Positions 14,845-23,449 of a DNA stretch of 37,883 bases are shown one piece after another. The stretch comes from Methylobacterium bullatum (GTDB lineage: Bacteria > Pseudomonadota > Alphaproteobacteria > Rhizobiales > Beijerinckiaceae). The translations under genes were made by a program, and so were the position numbers. The notes under the pieces were generated by a model. That model did no database searches. It was not told the DNA's origin and saw nothing but the letters and a program-made list of their open reading frames with translations. Numbering within the stretch: the stretch's first letter is position 1; each line of letters opens with the position of its first letter. The DNA is taken from assembly GCF_014845095.1 (NCBI RefSeq), contig NZ_NKUG01000028.1, forward strand, positions 1-37,883, in the 5' to 3' direction.

Positions 14845-16160
14845 GTGCCGCCGCAGATGCCGGCATCGTCGTCGTCGGCGCGTCGCTGGCCGGCCTTCGC
14901 GGGGCGGAGGCCCTGCGCCGAAACGGCTATGCGGGTCGGCTCACCCTCATCGGCGACGAGCCGCATCGCCCCTACGACCGGCCGCCGCTGTCGAAGCACG
15001 TCCTGTCCGGCGAATTGGCGCCAGACGCGACGGAACTGCCACTGCTCGTCGCCCTCGACGCAGATTGGCGATTGGGCCACGCGGCAGTCGGTCTCGATCG
15101 CGTCGCGCGGACCATCCGCCTCGCGGACGGGGCGGTGCTCGCCTACGACAGGCTGCTCATCACCACGGGCGCCCAGGCGCGCCCCTGGCCGGCCGCGTCG
15201 AGCGGCGCCCTCGCCAATATCTTCACCCTGCGCGGCCGGGACGATGCCGCGCACTTGCGGGCAGCGTTGGCCCGGGGCCCGCGCCGTGTCCTCATCGTCG
15301 GTGCCGGCCTGATCGGCTGCGAGGCGGCCTCCTGCTGCCGCGATCTCGGCCTGCCCGTCACCCTGCTCGATCCCAATCCGACGCCGCTCGCCCGATCCCT
15401 CGGCACCTGGATCGGCGGCGTGATCGCAGAATGCCTGAAGGATTCCGGCGTTGCGTTTCATCCGAGCGCACGGGTGCTCCGCTTCGAGGGCGATGCGTCA
15501 GGACGCGTGGTTCGCGCCGATCTCGCGGACGGGCGTACCATCGAGGCCGACCTCGTCATCGTGGCGCTCGGCGCGACCCGGGCCACGGACTGGCTGCGTG
15601 ATGCGGGCCTGATGGCGGATGCCGGCGGGGTGACCTGCGACGGCGCCTGCCGCGTCCTCGCCGCCGATGGCACGACCTGCCCCGACATCTACGCCGCCGG
15701 CGACGTGGCACGCTGGCCGAACCCGCTCTATGGCGGCCGGCTGGTCTCGGTGGAGCATTGGGGCAATGCCGTCGCGCAGGGCGCGCATGCGGCGCGCAAC
15801 ATGGTGGCGCCGGCCGAAGACCAGCATGGCTACGACCATCTCCCGGCGTTCTGGTCGAGCCAGTTCGGGATCAACATCAAGGCCGTGGGCCTGAGCGAGG
15901 GCGCGGATTCGGTGGCGATCGTACAGGGTTCGCGCGCATCGCGACGCTTCCTCGCCGTCTACGGCCGTGCCGGCCGCAGCATCGCCGCCGTGTCGTTCGA
16001 CCAGGCCCGCTGGCTCCCGGCCTATGCCGAGGCGATCATGGCCGGCAGCCCCTACCCACCGATCCGCGATGCCAGCGACCAGGGCCGGTTCGCCACCAGG
16101 GAGCCCGGCTTCCCGCCACCGCGCGCCGCTTCCCACGCCGACGAGGCCCGTCATGTCTGA
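14841..16160 (+). CDS. FAD-dependent ferredoxin reductase
   Basis: A 439-residue flavoprotein of the putidaredoxin-reductase type. An FAD-binding GxGxxG-like motif (VVVGASLAGLRGAEALR) is at residues 9-25, the conserved DRPPLSKHVLSG follows near 46-57, the NAD(P)H-binding VLIVGAGLIGCEAAS near 148-163, and the second FAD motif CPDIYAAGDVARWPN near 280. The C-terminal dimer-like domain includes PAFWSSQFG. It starts with GTG, overlapping the ferredoxin stop, and ends 8 bases into the P450 gene. It should pass electrons from NAD(P)H to the adjacent ferredoxin. Confidence 0.9.
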   Translation: MSAAADAGIVVVGASLAGLRGAEALRRNGYAGRLTLIGDEPHRPYDRPPLSKHVLSGELAPDATELPLLVALDADWRLGHAAVGLDRVARTIRLADGAVLAYDRLLITTGAQARPWPAASSGALANIFTLRGRDDAAHLRAALARGPRRVLIVGAGLIGCEAASCCRDLGLPVTLLDPNPTPLARSLGTWIGGVIAECLKDSGVAFHPSARVLRFEGDASGRVVRADLADGRTIEADLVIVALGATRATDWLRDAGLMADAGGVTCDGACRVLAADGTTCPDIYAAGDVARWPNPLYGGRLVSVEHWGNAVAQGAHAARNMVAPAEDQHGYDHLPAFWSSQFGINIKAVGLSEGADSVAIVQGSRASRRFLAVYGRAGRSIAAVSFDQARWLPAYAEAIMAGSPYPPIRDASDQGRFATREPGFPPPRAASHADEARHV

Positions 16161-17421
16161 AGACACGCTGTTTTCCGAGGTGCTGAACCCGGCCAATCGC
16201 GCGGATCCCTATCCGATCTATGCGCGGCTGCGCGAGAACCCGGTCTCGCCTCAGCGCGACGGCATCGTCGTGGTGAGCACGCATGCAGCGATCCGCAGCC
16301 TGATCTTCGATCCGCGCCTCAGCTCCGAGGATCTGCCTCCGTCCCACCGCCCCCGCACCGGCAATCCCCTGAAGGACTGGCTCCTCAATCCGATCAAGGA
16401 CCGCATCGCCACCGCGCACCGCCCGCTGATCTTCCGCGATCCGCCCGATCACGACACCCTGCGCAGCGTCGTCATGCGGGAATTCACGGTGGCGCGGGTG
16501 CTGGCGCTGAAGCAGCGCGTCGTCCGCGACGTGGACGCGCTGATCGATGCCTGCCGGGGACGCGACGAAGTCTGCCTCGTGGAGGACCTGTCCTATCCGC
16601 TGCCCGTCGCGGTGATCTGCGACATGCTGGGCGTACCCGAGGTGGACGAACCGCAATTCCAGCGCTGGGCGACGCAACTCGCCACCGCCCTGGAGCCCGA
16701 TGCCCGCCATGACGAGGCCAGCCGCCACAAAACGGTCGCCGCTTTCGATGCGATCTCCGGCTACATGCGCGCCTTGATCCGCGAGAAGCGCCGGCGGCCG
16801 GGGCCCGACATGCTCAGTGCTCTCGCCAATCCGATCACCACCAAGCCCGGCCCCGGCGGCAAGGCCGCGATGGGCGATTTCGACCTCATCTCGACGGCGA
16901 TCCTGCTGCTGGTGGCGGGCCATGAGACGACGGTGAACCTGATCACCAACGGTATGCTCACCTTGCTGCGCCACCCCCATGAACTGGACCGGCTGCGCGC
17001 CGATCCCGAGCGCGCGCCGCGTGTCATCGAGGAGCTGCTCCGCTACGAGCCGCCCGTGCACTTTAGGACCCGCAAGGCGCTGGGTACCATCGAGATCGCG
17101 GGGCACACCATCCGCAAGGGCGCGCCGGTCATCCTGCTCTTCGCCGCGGCGAACCGCGACCCCGCCCGTTTCGCCGATCCGGACCGCTTCGATCCGGATC
17201 GGGAGGACGTCCAGCATTTCGGTTTCGGCGGCGGTCTGCACTATTGTATGGGGGCGCCGCTCGCCCGTATCGAGGCCGAGATCGCCCTGGTGGCCCTCAG
17301 CCGCCGACTGATCGCGCCGCGATTACTGTCCGATCCGCCGCCCTACCGGCCAGGCGCCTCACTACGTGGTCCCGAGAGGCTCGGCATCGGGATCAACGGA
17401 ATTGCCGCTCGTTCAACATAG
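16153..17421 (+). CDS. Cytochrome P450
   Basis: A 422-residue soluble bacterial P450 from the ATG at 16153, which overlaps the reductase stop by 8 bases; the open frame extends further upstream but only as a shadow. Landmarks in order: NRADPYPIYARLRE at the N-terminus, FRDPPDHDTLRSVV (C-helix), the I-helix oxygen-activation motif LLVAGHETT, the ExxR pair in EELLRYEPP, and the heme-binding loop FGFGGGLHYCMGAPLARIE with the axial Cys. With its own ferredoxin and reductase it is a self-sufficient monooxygenase set. Substrate is not predictable; association with a GT1 glycosyltransferase suggests tailoring of a lipid or secondary metabolite. Confidence 0.93.
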   Translation: MSEDTLFSEVLNPANRADPYPIYARLRENPVSPQRDGIVVVSTHAAIRSLIFDPRLSSEDLPPSHRPRTGNPLKDWLLNPIKDRIATAHRPLIFRDPPDHDTLRSVVMREFTVARVLALKQRVVRDVDALIDACRGRDEVCLVEDLSYPLPVAVICDMLGVPEVDEPQFQRWATQLATALEPDARHDEASRHKTVAAFDAISGYMRALIREKRRRPGPDMLSALANPITTKPGPGGKAAMGDFDLISTAILLLVAGHETTVNLITNGMLTLLRHPHELDRLRADPERAPRVIEELLRYEPPVHFRTRKALGTIEIAGHTIRKGAPVILLFAAANRDPARFADPDRFDPDREDVQHFGFGGGLHYCMGAPLARIEAEIALVALSRRLIAPRLLSDPPPYRPGASLRGPERLGIGINGIAARST

Positions 17422-17447
17422 AAAATTCGGCCGAAACCAAATTTTTC
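17421..17447 (+). terminator. Possible terminator after the P450 operon
   Basis: An imperfect AT-rich stem directly at the stop codon (GAAAATTCGG against CCAAATTTTTC, one bulged base) with a T-rich right arm. Weak; there is no separate T tract. Confidence 0.3.
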
Positions 17448-17599
17448 ATCGTCTGCTTCTTCAAATAATCTACCGGAAGCAGACCGTTGCAAAACCACCC
17501 AACCAGGACATTGCCATCGCTGAAAACAGTCGGTCGGTCTGGCCTCTCTGATCACCCGATACACCTGCATACGAGATCGCCGGACAGCCACCCGATCGA

Positions 17600-18031
17600 C
17601 GACACCGACAGCGCCAGGACCGATCCCGGCCGCGCGCCGATGCCTTGAGAACCTGGGCCGAGGCGATCCTGCCCCAGCTCTGCGGCCCCTCGGACCTGGC
17701 CAAGGCGTTCCACTACATGCTGAGCCGCTGGCGGGCGCTGCCCCGAGTGTTCGACGACGGGCGTATCGGGCTCGACAACAACCCGGCCGAGCGGGCGCTG
17801 AGCGGCGTCGCGGTCGGGCGCAAGAACTACCTCTTCGCTGGCACGGATCGGGGCGCCGAGCGGGCGGCCGCCTTTTACACCCTGATCGAAACGGCCAAGC
17901 TGAACGGCCTCGACACCGAAGCCTACCTGCGGGACGTCCTCACCCGCATCGCCGAATATCCGGCCCGACGCCTCGGCGACCTGCTGCCGTGGAATTGGGG
18001 CCCGTTTACGGCCCTCGATCAGGCCGCCTGA
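17600..18031 (+). pseudogene. IS66-family transposase (TnpC) C-terminal remnant
   Basis: About the last 140 residues of a protein that is normally near 500. Recognisable stretches are DLAKAFHYMLSRW, RIGLDNNPAERALSGVAVGRKNYLFAGTDRGAERAA (the last catalytic Glu region of the DDE domain), YTLIETAKLNGLDTEAYLRDVLTRI and the closing DLLPWNW. Similarity fades upstream of about 17600; the N-terminal, zinc-finger and first catalytic parts and any tnpA/tnpB are missing, so it cannot be active. The IS66-like right end follows at 18048-18059. Confidence 0.88.
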
Positions 18032-18047
18032 CCCAATAGTCTTCCCA

Positions 18048-18059
18048 CCGAGCGCTTAC
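18048..18059 (+). repeat. IS66-type right terminal sequence
   Basis: The bases ending in CGCTTAC lie 17 bases after the transposase stop. IS66 elements end in GTAAGCG-type inverted repeats, and this is that sequence in the orientation of a right end. No matching left end was found between the P450 gene and the transposase remnant. Confidence 0.6.
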
Positions 18060-18106
18060 ACTACAACGCAAGCGGGGAAATGACTGCAACACCCTGGTAG
18101 CTATGT

Positions 18107-18138
18107 GGTTGCTAGCCTTTTTTCGAAGGCTAGCAACC
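18107..18138. repeat. 13-bp perfect inverted repeat beside tRNA-Lys
   Basis: GGTTGCTAGCCTT and AAGGCTAGCAACC enclose a 6-base loop (TTTTCG). It lies 24 bases downstream of tRNA-Lys on the minus strand and 48 bases beyond the IS66 end. It could terminate the tRNA transcript, though there is no T tract after the stem. Confidence 0.7.
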
Positions 18139-18161
18139 GGCAGCTAAATCGTTGTGATTGT

Positions 18162-18237
18162 TGGTGAGCGCGCTGGGACTCGAACCCAGGACCTACAGAT
18201 TAAAAGTCCGTTGCTCTACCAGCTGAGCTACGCGCTC
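18162..18237 (-). tRNA. tRNA-Lys (anticodon UUU)
   Basis: A 76-base cloverleaf including an encoded CCA. The acceptor stem GAGCGCG pairs with CGCGCTC, the D arm is AGCTCAGCTGGTAGAGCA, the anticodon loop is ACTTTTAAT with anticodon TTT, and the T arm is CTGGGTTCGAGTCCCAG. It stands alone on the minus strand downstream of tgt. An IS66 remnant lies next to its 3' side, but no integrase or duplicated tRNA end is seen. Confidence 0.96.
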
Positions 18238-18323
18238 GCTTGCTCAGAAGGGCCTGGCTCGATGACGATCGGGCCGGCTGTCGTGAGAAGCGTGGCTCGC
18301 AATAGGGGGTTGGGTCGAAGGGG

Positions 18324-19502
18324 TCAACCGGCCAGATTCGCGCTGGCGCGCTCGGCCTCTGCGCGAGCCCAGGCCTCGCGAGTCTCGCCGGCGAAATCCG
18401 CAAGGCGGCCCGCCGCGATCGCCCCCCGCATTCCGGACATCAGATCCTGGTAATAGGACAGATTGTTCCAAGTGAGCAGCATCATGCCCAGGATCTCGTC
18501 GGTGCGCACGAGATGGTGGAGGTAGGCGCGGGAATAGTCGCGCGCCGCCGGACAGGCGGAGGTCTCGTCGAGGGGGCGGGTATCCTCGGCGAACCGGGCA
18601 TTGCGCAGGTTGATCCGTCCAAAGCGGGTATAGGCGAGGCCGTGGCGGCCGGCGCGGGTCGGCATCACGCAGTCGAACATGTCGATGCCGCGTGCCACCG
18701 ATCGCATGAGATCGTCGGGCGTGCCGACGCCCATGAGATAGCGCGGCTTGTCCCTGGGCAGATGCGGCTCCACCGTCTCGATCATCGCCAGCATCACCGC
18801 CTGTGGCTCGCCCACGGCGAGGCCACCGATGGCGTAGCCCTTGAGGTCGAGATCGACGAGGCCCCTGGCGCTCTCGACGCGCAGGTCCGCCAAGTCGCCG
18901 CCCTGGACGATGCCGAACATCGCCTTGCCCGGCTGCTCGCCGAACTGAAGCCGGCAGCGCTCGGCCCAGCGCAGGGACAATCGCATCGCGCTCTCGATGG
19001 CCGGCCGCTCGGCGGGGAGCCGCACGCATTCATCGAGCTGCATCTGGATGTCGGAGCCGAGGAGCCCCTGGATCTCGATGCTGCGCTCCGGGCTCATGTG
19101 GTGGGCCGAGCCGTCCACATGCGAGCGGAAAGTGACGCCCTGCTCGTCGAGTTTCCTCAAGGCGGAGAGAGACATCACCTGGAAACCGCCGGAATCGGTG
19201 AGGATCGGGTGCGGCCAGTTCATGAAATGGTGGAGGCCGCCGAGTCGCTCCATGCGCTCGGGGCCGGGACGCAGCATCAGGTGGTAGGTGTTGCCGAGCA
19301 CCACGTCGGCGCCGAGGTCGCGAACCTGGCCCGGATACATCGCCTTGACGGTGGCCGCCGTCCCCACCGGCATGAAGGCCGGTGTACGGATCGTCCCGCG
19401 CGGCATCGAGATCGCCCCGGTGCGGGCCTGCCCGTCGGTGGCGTCGACGCGGAATGTGAAATGCTCGGAAGCGTTGCTGCGAAGGGAGGGAGTCTCGGAC
19501 AT
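18324..19502 (-). CDS. tgt: Queuine tRNA-ribosyltransferase, zinc ligands mostly missing
   Basis: About 392 residues from the ATG at 19502 ([17 protein letters not shown]); an ATG two codons earlier is equally possible and the longer frame is non-conserved. Core motifs are intact: [12 protein letters not shown] with the general-acid Asp, [17 protein letters not shown] and [17 protein letters not shown] with the nucleophile Asp. It swaps guanine 34 for preQ1 in tRNAs for Asp, Asn, His and Tyr. The usual zinc site CxCxxC...H is degenerate: the segment reads [20 protein letters not shown], so two of three Cys are Ser and Ala, and the ligand His in the usual TEHN is Asn (TWNN). Such loss seems common in Rhizobiales as I recall. 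queA lies 1.1 kb away on the same strand. Confidence 0.93.
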   Translation of the reverse strand: MSETPSLRSNASEHFTFRVDATDGQARTGAISMPRGTIRTPAFMPVGTAATVKAMYPGQVRDLGADVVLGNTYHLMLRPGPERMERLGGLHHFMNWPHPILTDSGGFQVMSLSALRKLDEQGVTFRSHVDGSAHHMSPERSIEIQGLLGSDIQMQLDECVRLPAERPAIESAMRLSLRWAERCRLQFGEQPGKAMFGIVQGGDLADLRVESARGLVDLDLKGYAIGGLAVGEPQAVMLAMIETVEPHLPRDKPRYLMGVGTPDDLMRSVARGIDMFDCVMPTRAGRHGLAYTRFGRINLRNARFAEDTRPLDETSACPAARDYSRAYLHHLVRTDEILGMMLLTWNNLSYYQDLMSGMRGAIAAGRLADFAGETREAWARAEAERASANLAG

Positions 19503-19785
19503 GGGCATGGTGTTTAGAGCATCGGCCGGAAAAGTGGATGCCGGTTCTCCGCAAAAGCCGATGCGGGAGGACGTGCGCTCGTGACCGGAAGTATCGGCGC
19601 CAGACGGGTCGCCCCGTGCCGGGGCGGTGGTCGTCGATCCGGGCACTGGCCCACAGCACATTCAAGGAGTATCGGAGATCCGCCAACCACCCGGACATTC
19701 CGACTAGGTTTCCTCAAAACGAGGACTCCTCCAGAAGAGGGCTCTTCCGCGCGGCCGGCTCACCATATGATCGCGAGGTCTATCG

Positions 19786-20580
19786 ATGCTCCTAGGACTC
19801 TGGCTCGATCAGCCGATCTGGCTGATGATCGTCATTCTCGCCTCACTATTTGCGACAGTCTCGATTGTCCTGGTCGTCCTGACGAACGTCCCCTACACCC
19901 GGACCCATCTGCTCAACAACGTCGGCGGCATCGTCGCGTCGTTCTTCAGCTCGATCGGAATTCTCCTCGCCCTGCTGACCGGTTTCGTGGCGAACGATGC
20001 CTGGGAGCGGCAGGGCAAGGCGTCGCGCATCGTTCAGACGGAGCGGGCCAACCTGATCGCCGCCTATGATCTCAGCGAGGCCACGGTCTCGGACATGTCC
20101 GACATTCAGAAGGCGCTGCTCGCCTATGCGGATGCGGTCATCGCCGACGAGTTCCCCAAGATGGGAACGAAGACGCCCTATTCCAGCGAGGCGGGGGCGG
20201 CGCTCAGCAGGCTCATGAAGATGGTGGCCGACCCGGTTCAGACCAGCGCATCCGGTGTCGTCGCTCATACCGCCCTGATGACCACGGTCATGAACCTGCG
20301 GGAGGCGCGCGGCGAGCGGCTGGCCCTGAGCGCGAGCGAGAGCGACGATTCGAAGTGGATGACGTTGCTGTTTCTCTGCACTCTGACGCTGATCTCAATC
20401 GGCATCGTCCACGTCGACAAGCCGCGCGCTCAGGTCATCACGCTCGTCATCTTCTCCACGGCGATGGTCGGGACGCTGTCGGTCATCGCGCTCCACGAGC
20501 GCCCCTTCGACGGCCCTTTCGCCCTCGGTCCCGCGGCCTTCGAGCGCGCCAAGAGCATGATGACGACCCATATGGAATGA
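19786..20580 (+). CDS. DUF4239-like membrane protein
   Basis: A 264-residue protein preceded by GAGG at 7 bases. Two hydrophobic segments lie in the first 75 residues (WLMIVILASLFATVSIVLVVL and GIVASFFSSIGILLALLTGFV), a polar, helical stretch of about 110 residues follows, and two more hydrophobic segments lie near the C-terminus. The motif FFSSIGILLALLTGFVANDAWERQGKASRIVQTERANL is characteristic of DUF4239, a bestrophin-like family of unknown role. It points away from tgt and converges with queA, so it interrupts the queuosine gene pair without being in their transcript. Confidence 0.8.
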   Translation: MLLGLWLDQPIWLMIVILASLFATVSIVLVVLTNVPYTRTHLLNNVGGIVASFFSSIGILLALLTGFVANDAWERQGKASRIVQTERANLIAAYDLSEATVSDMSDIQKALLAYADAVIADEFPKMGTKTPYSSEAGAALSRLMKMVADPVQTSASGVVAHTALMTTVMNLREARGERLALSASESDDSKWMTLLFLCTLTLISIGIVHVDKPRAQVITLVIFSTAMVGTLSVIALHERPFDGPFALGPAAFERAKSMMTTHME

Positions 20581-20621
20581 CCCTCCGATCGATGGGGGAG
20601 GCGGGGCGCCGCCAGGGACGT

Positions 20622-21710
20622 TCACTTGGATGGTGCGGGAAACAGCAGGCTCGAATCCCCATACGAGTAGAACCGATAGCCGCCCTCGACGGCATGCGCA
20701 TAGGCCGCCCGCATCGTCTCCAAGCCCGAGAAGGCAGAGACCAGCATGAACAGGGTCGAGCGCGGCAGGTGGAAGTTGGTCATCAGCGCGTCCACGGCAC
20801 GGATTCGGGTGCCCGGCGTGATGAAGATGTCGGTGGGGCCGGCAAAGGCGCGAAGCCGGCCGTCTCCGTCCGCCGCGCTTTCGAGAAGGCGCAGGGCCGT
20901 GGTCCCGACCGCGACGATGCGACCGCCCGCGGCGCGCATGGCATTGAGCGCCTCGGCCGTCGCCTGATCGAGGAGGCCGATCTCGGCATGCATGCGGTGG
21001 TCGTCGGTGTCATCGGCCTTGACGGGGAGGAAGGTGCCCGCACCCACATGCAGGGTCACGCTGTGACGCGCGATCCCGGCGGCGTCGATGCGGGCGAGGA
21101 GGTCGTCGGTAAAGTGCAGGCCCGCGGTGGGGGCGGCCACGGCTCCGGCCTCGCGGGCGTACACCGTCTGGTAATCCACCGTGTCCCGCGCGTCGGTGCT
21201 ACGCTTGCCCGCGATGTAGGGCGGCAGCGGCAGCTCGCCGACAAGCGCGATGGCCTCGTCTAGGGCAGGGCCGGAGAGCTCGAAGCGCAGCACGATCTCG
21301 CCCCCCGCCCCCTTCTCCGCGATGGTGGCGTCGAGGAGGCCGAGGGTGCAGGCGTCGCCTTCGCCATCCCGTCCGAAGCGGACCCTGTCGCCGACGGCGA
21401 GGCGCTTGCCCGGCCGGGCGAAGGCGCGCCAGCATTCGGGTGCTTCGCGTAGGTGGAGCATCGCCTCCATGCGAAGGCCCGGCGAACCGGGGCGATGGCG
21501 GATGCCGCGAAGCCGGGCCGGGATCACGCGAGTGTCGTTGAAGACGAGGGCATCGCCCGGTCTCAGCAGATCGGCGAGGTCGCGCACGGCGCGGTCCTCC
21601 AGCGCCTCGCCGGGACGGACCACGAGCAGTCGCCCGGCATCGCGAGGCTGCGGCGGCCTGAGGGCGATGCTCGCTTCGGGCAGATCGAAATCGAAGAGGT
21701 CGACGCGCAT
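20622..21710 (-). CDS. queA: S-adenosylmethionine:tRNA ribosyltransferase-isomerase
   Basis: A 362-residue protein of normal length from the ATG at 21710 ([19 protein letters not shown]); an upstream extension of 57 codons is low-quality sequence. Conserved blocks include [46 protein letters not shown] and the C-terminal [23 protein letters not shown]. QueA moves the ribosyl part of SAM to preQ1 in tRNA to give epoxyqueuosine, the step after Tgt. Same strand as tgt but separated by DUF4239. Confidence 0.95.
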   Translation of the reverse strand: MRVDLFDFDLPEASIALRPPQPRDAGRLLVVRPGEALEDRAVRDLADLLRPGDALVFNDTRVIPARLRGIRHRPGSPGLRMEAMLHLREAPECWRAFARPGKRLAVGDRVRFGRDGEGDACTLGLLDATIAEKGAGGEIVLRFELSGPALDEAIALVGELPLPPYIAGKRSTDARDTVDYQTVYAREAGAVAAPTAGLHFTDDLLARIDAAGIARHSVTLHVGAGTFLPVKADDTDDHRMHAEIGLLDQATAEALNAMRAAGGRIVAVGTTALRLLESAADGDGRLRAFAGPTDIFITPGTRIRAVDALMTNFHLPRSTLFMLVSAFSGLETMRAAYAHAVEGGYRFYSYGDSSLLFPAPSK

Positions 21711-21982
21711 CGCGCGCCAACAGCACGGTTCCTGGCCCGGGATCAATGGCCGATGACAGCCTTCCAGCCCGATGACGGTGCGAAGGAATGTTGTGGCGCA
21801 GGCGGAAGCCGCAGGACGGAGAGGGGCCAACAATGCGTGGCCTGCATGGCTCGTGCTTCTTTGCGTGCCAACAACCTTCACACGCGCCGCATTGTTACAG
21901 ATCTACGTTGAAAACAACCTTGACCACCCCGAGGCAAATCGGCGTGGTCTCCAAGCAATCTTGCTCCAATGCGGTTCGTTTG

Positions 21983-22249
21983 ATGATTGAAAACCTCAAG
22001 AATGGCGCGACCAACATCAAGGTTCCGCGCCGTCGGGTCACGTTGGACTCGCAGTTGATGTCCTATTGGGAGCGCGAAGCCCGGCGTCTCGACGTGATGG
22101 CGGCCAATGCCCGCTGGGGGTGGATGGCCCGGACTTATGCGCGCAAGGCCGAGCGGGCACGAGCCCAGGGCGCACGCAGCGCCGCGCGCGAAGCGGAGCG
22201 TCGGGCGGGTGCGGCGCCCGGTCCGCAGGAGGGTGAGCCCCAGACATAG
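21983..22249 (+). CDS. Small basic hypothetical protein
   Basis: An 88-residue ORF from the ATG at 21983 (MIENLKNGATNIKVPRRRV). It is helical and highly charged, with ANARWGWMARTYARKAERARAQGARSA in the middle and an Ala/Pro/Glu-rich tail. The frame is open further upstream, but that part has no protein-like character. No family recognised. Basic composition would allow nucleic acid or membrane contact, but there is nothing specific to show it. Confidence 0.5.
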   Translation: MIENLKNGATNIKVPRRRVTLDSQLMSYWEREARRLDVMAANARWGWMARTYARKAERARAQGARSAAREAERRAGAAPGPQEGEPQT

Positions 22250-22384
22250 CCACGACTAAACCCTTCACCGGTGGGTTCAACCTTTGCCGTGGCCTTCCCG
22301 GCGGGGATGATCGTATGGGCGGGGCCGCCTAGCGCCACGCCCTGCTCCTTTACCCGGCGGGCCCGTCACGGATCGGCACCGGAA

Positions 22385-23272
22385 ATGGACCGCACCCAGA
22401 AAGCCGCCCTCGCGAGCGCCGGAATCGGCGCTTTCGTGATGGCGCTCAAATTCGCCGCCTATTGGCTCACCGGCAGTCTCGCGCTCTATTCCGACGCGCT
22501 GGAGAGCATCATCAACGTGGCGGCGGCGGCCTTCGCCTTCATTGCCTTGCGTGTGGCCGCTGCGCCCGCCGACGACGACCACCAGTTCGGGCACCACAAG
22601 GCCGAGTACTTTTCGGCCGTGATCGAGGGCGCCCTCATCATCGTGGCGGCGATCCTCATCCTGCGTGAATCCTATTACGGTCTCCTCGCCCCGAAGCCCC
22701 TCGATGCGCCGATTCTGGGCCTGGCCGTCAGCGCGATTGGCACGGCCATCAACGGCGCCTGGGCCGTCGCGCTTCTGAGTCGCGGCAGGGCGTGGCGGTC
22801 GCCCGCCCTGGTCGCCGATGCGCGTCATGTGATGTCGGACGTGGTCACTTCGGGCGGGGTCCTGATCGGCGTCGCCCTGGTGGCCGTCACCGGAACCCTG
22901 ATCCTCGACCCGCTCATCGCCGGCCTCGTCGCCCTGAACATCCTGTGGTCGGGCTGGACCATGGTGCGCGATTCCGTGAGCGGCCTCCTCGACAAGGCGG
23001 CGCCCGCCGAGATGGTGACCCAGATCCGCACGTTGATCTCGGATCACGGGGAGGGCGCCCTGGAGGCGCACGACGTGCGCACGCGCCATGCAGGGCAGGC
23101 GACCTTCATCGACTTCCACCTCGTGGTGCCCGGCGAGATGACCGTGAAGGACTCGCACGACATCTGCGACCGTCTGGAAAGTGCCATCGAGAGCGCCATC
23201 GAGGGGGCCGTCGTCGTCATCCACGTGGAGCCGGCCGAGCATGCCAAGGGACGCGGCGTGCCGGTGGTGTAG
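22385..23272 (+). CDS. Cation diffusion facilitator (CDF) family metal exporter
   Basis: A 295-residue protein from the ATG at 22385 (MDRTQKAALASAGIGAF). Six membrane helices: helix 2 has LYSDALESIINV and helix 5 has ADARHVMSDVVTSGG, the HxxxD half of the metal site; the second Asp normally found four residues after the first in helix 2 is Ser, with Glu one residue before it. A His-containing cytosolic loop, DDDHQFGHHKAEYFSAVIEG, follows helix 2. The C-terminal domain (about residues 205-285) has the usual HAGQATFIDFHLVVPGEM and DICDRLESAI. CDF proteins export Zn, Fe, Mn or Co by proton antiport; the site does not settle the metal. Confidence 0.9.
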   Translation: MDRTQKAALASAGIGAFVMALKFAAYWLTGSLALYSDALESIINVAAAAFAFIALRVAAAPADDDHQFGHHKAEYFSAVIEGALIIVAAILILRESYYGLLAPKPLDAPILGLAVSAIGTAINGAWAVALLSRGRAWRSPALVADARHVMSDVVTSGGVLIGVALVAVTGTLILDPLIAGLVALNILWSGWTMVRDSVSGLLDKAAPAEMVTQIRTLISDHGEGALEAHDVRTRHAGQATFIDFHLVVPGEMTVKDSHDICDRLESAIESAIEGAVVVIHVEPAEHAKGRGVPVV

Positions 23273-23339
23273 GGGGCGAGCCCCCCGGAATCCGGCAGGA
23301 ATCCAGGGGGCGAGCCCCCCGGAATCCGGCAGGAATCCA
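23272..23339. repeat. Tandem 2 x 34-bp repeat with GC-rich hairpins
   Basis: Two identical 34-bp units (23272-23305 and 23306-23339) directly after the CDF stop. Each starts with GGGGGCGAGCCCCC, a hairpin with a 4-base loop, and then has GGAATCC twice around GGCA. The first copy includes the last base of the CDF stop codon. It may work as a transcription stop or be part of a dispersed repeat family of this genome. Confidence 0.88.
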
Positions 23340-23449
23340 CCGCCACGCGCACCGTCGTTCGAGCGTCATCCGACCCCCCTAATGTCCGCCACGCCCGGTG
23401 ATTTGACGTCCGCCCGACCGCGGACGCGTCCGGCCGAGGATGAGACCGC

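Noticed and set aside
18100..18240. Genomic island attachment site at tRNA-Lys
   Set aside because: No integrase gene and no duplicated tRNA 3' end in the window; the IS66 remnant alone does not show an island.
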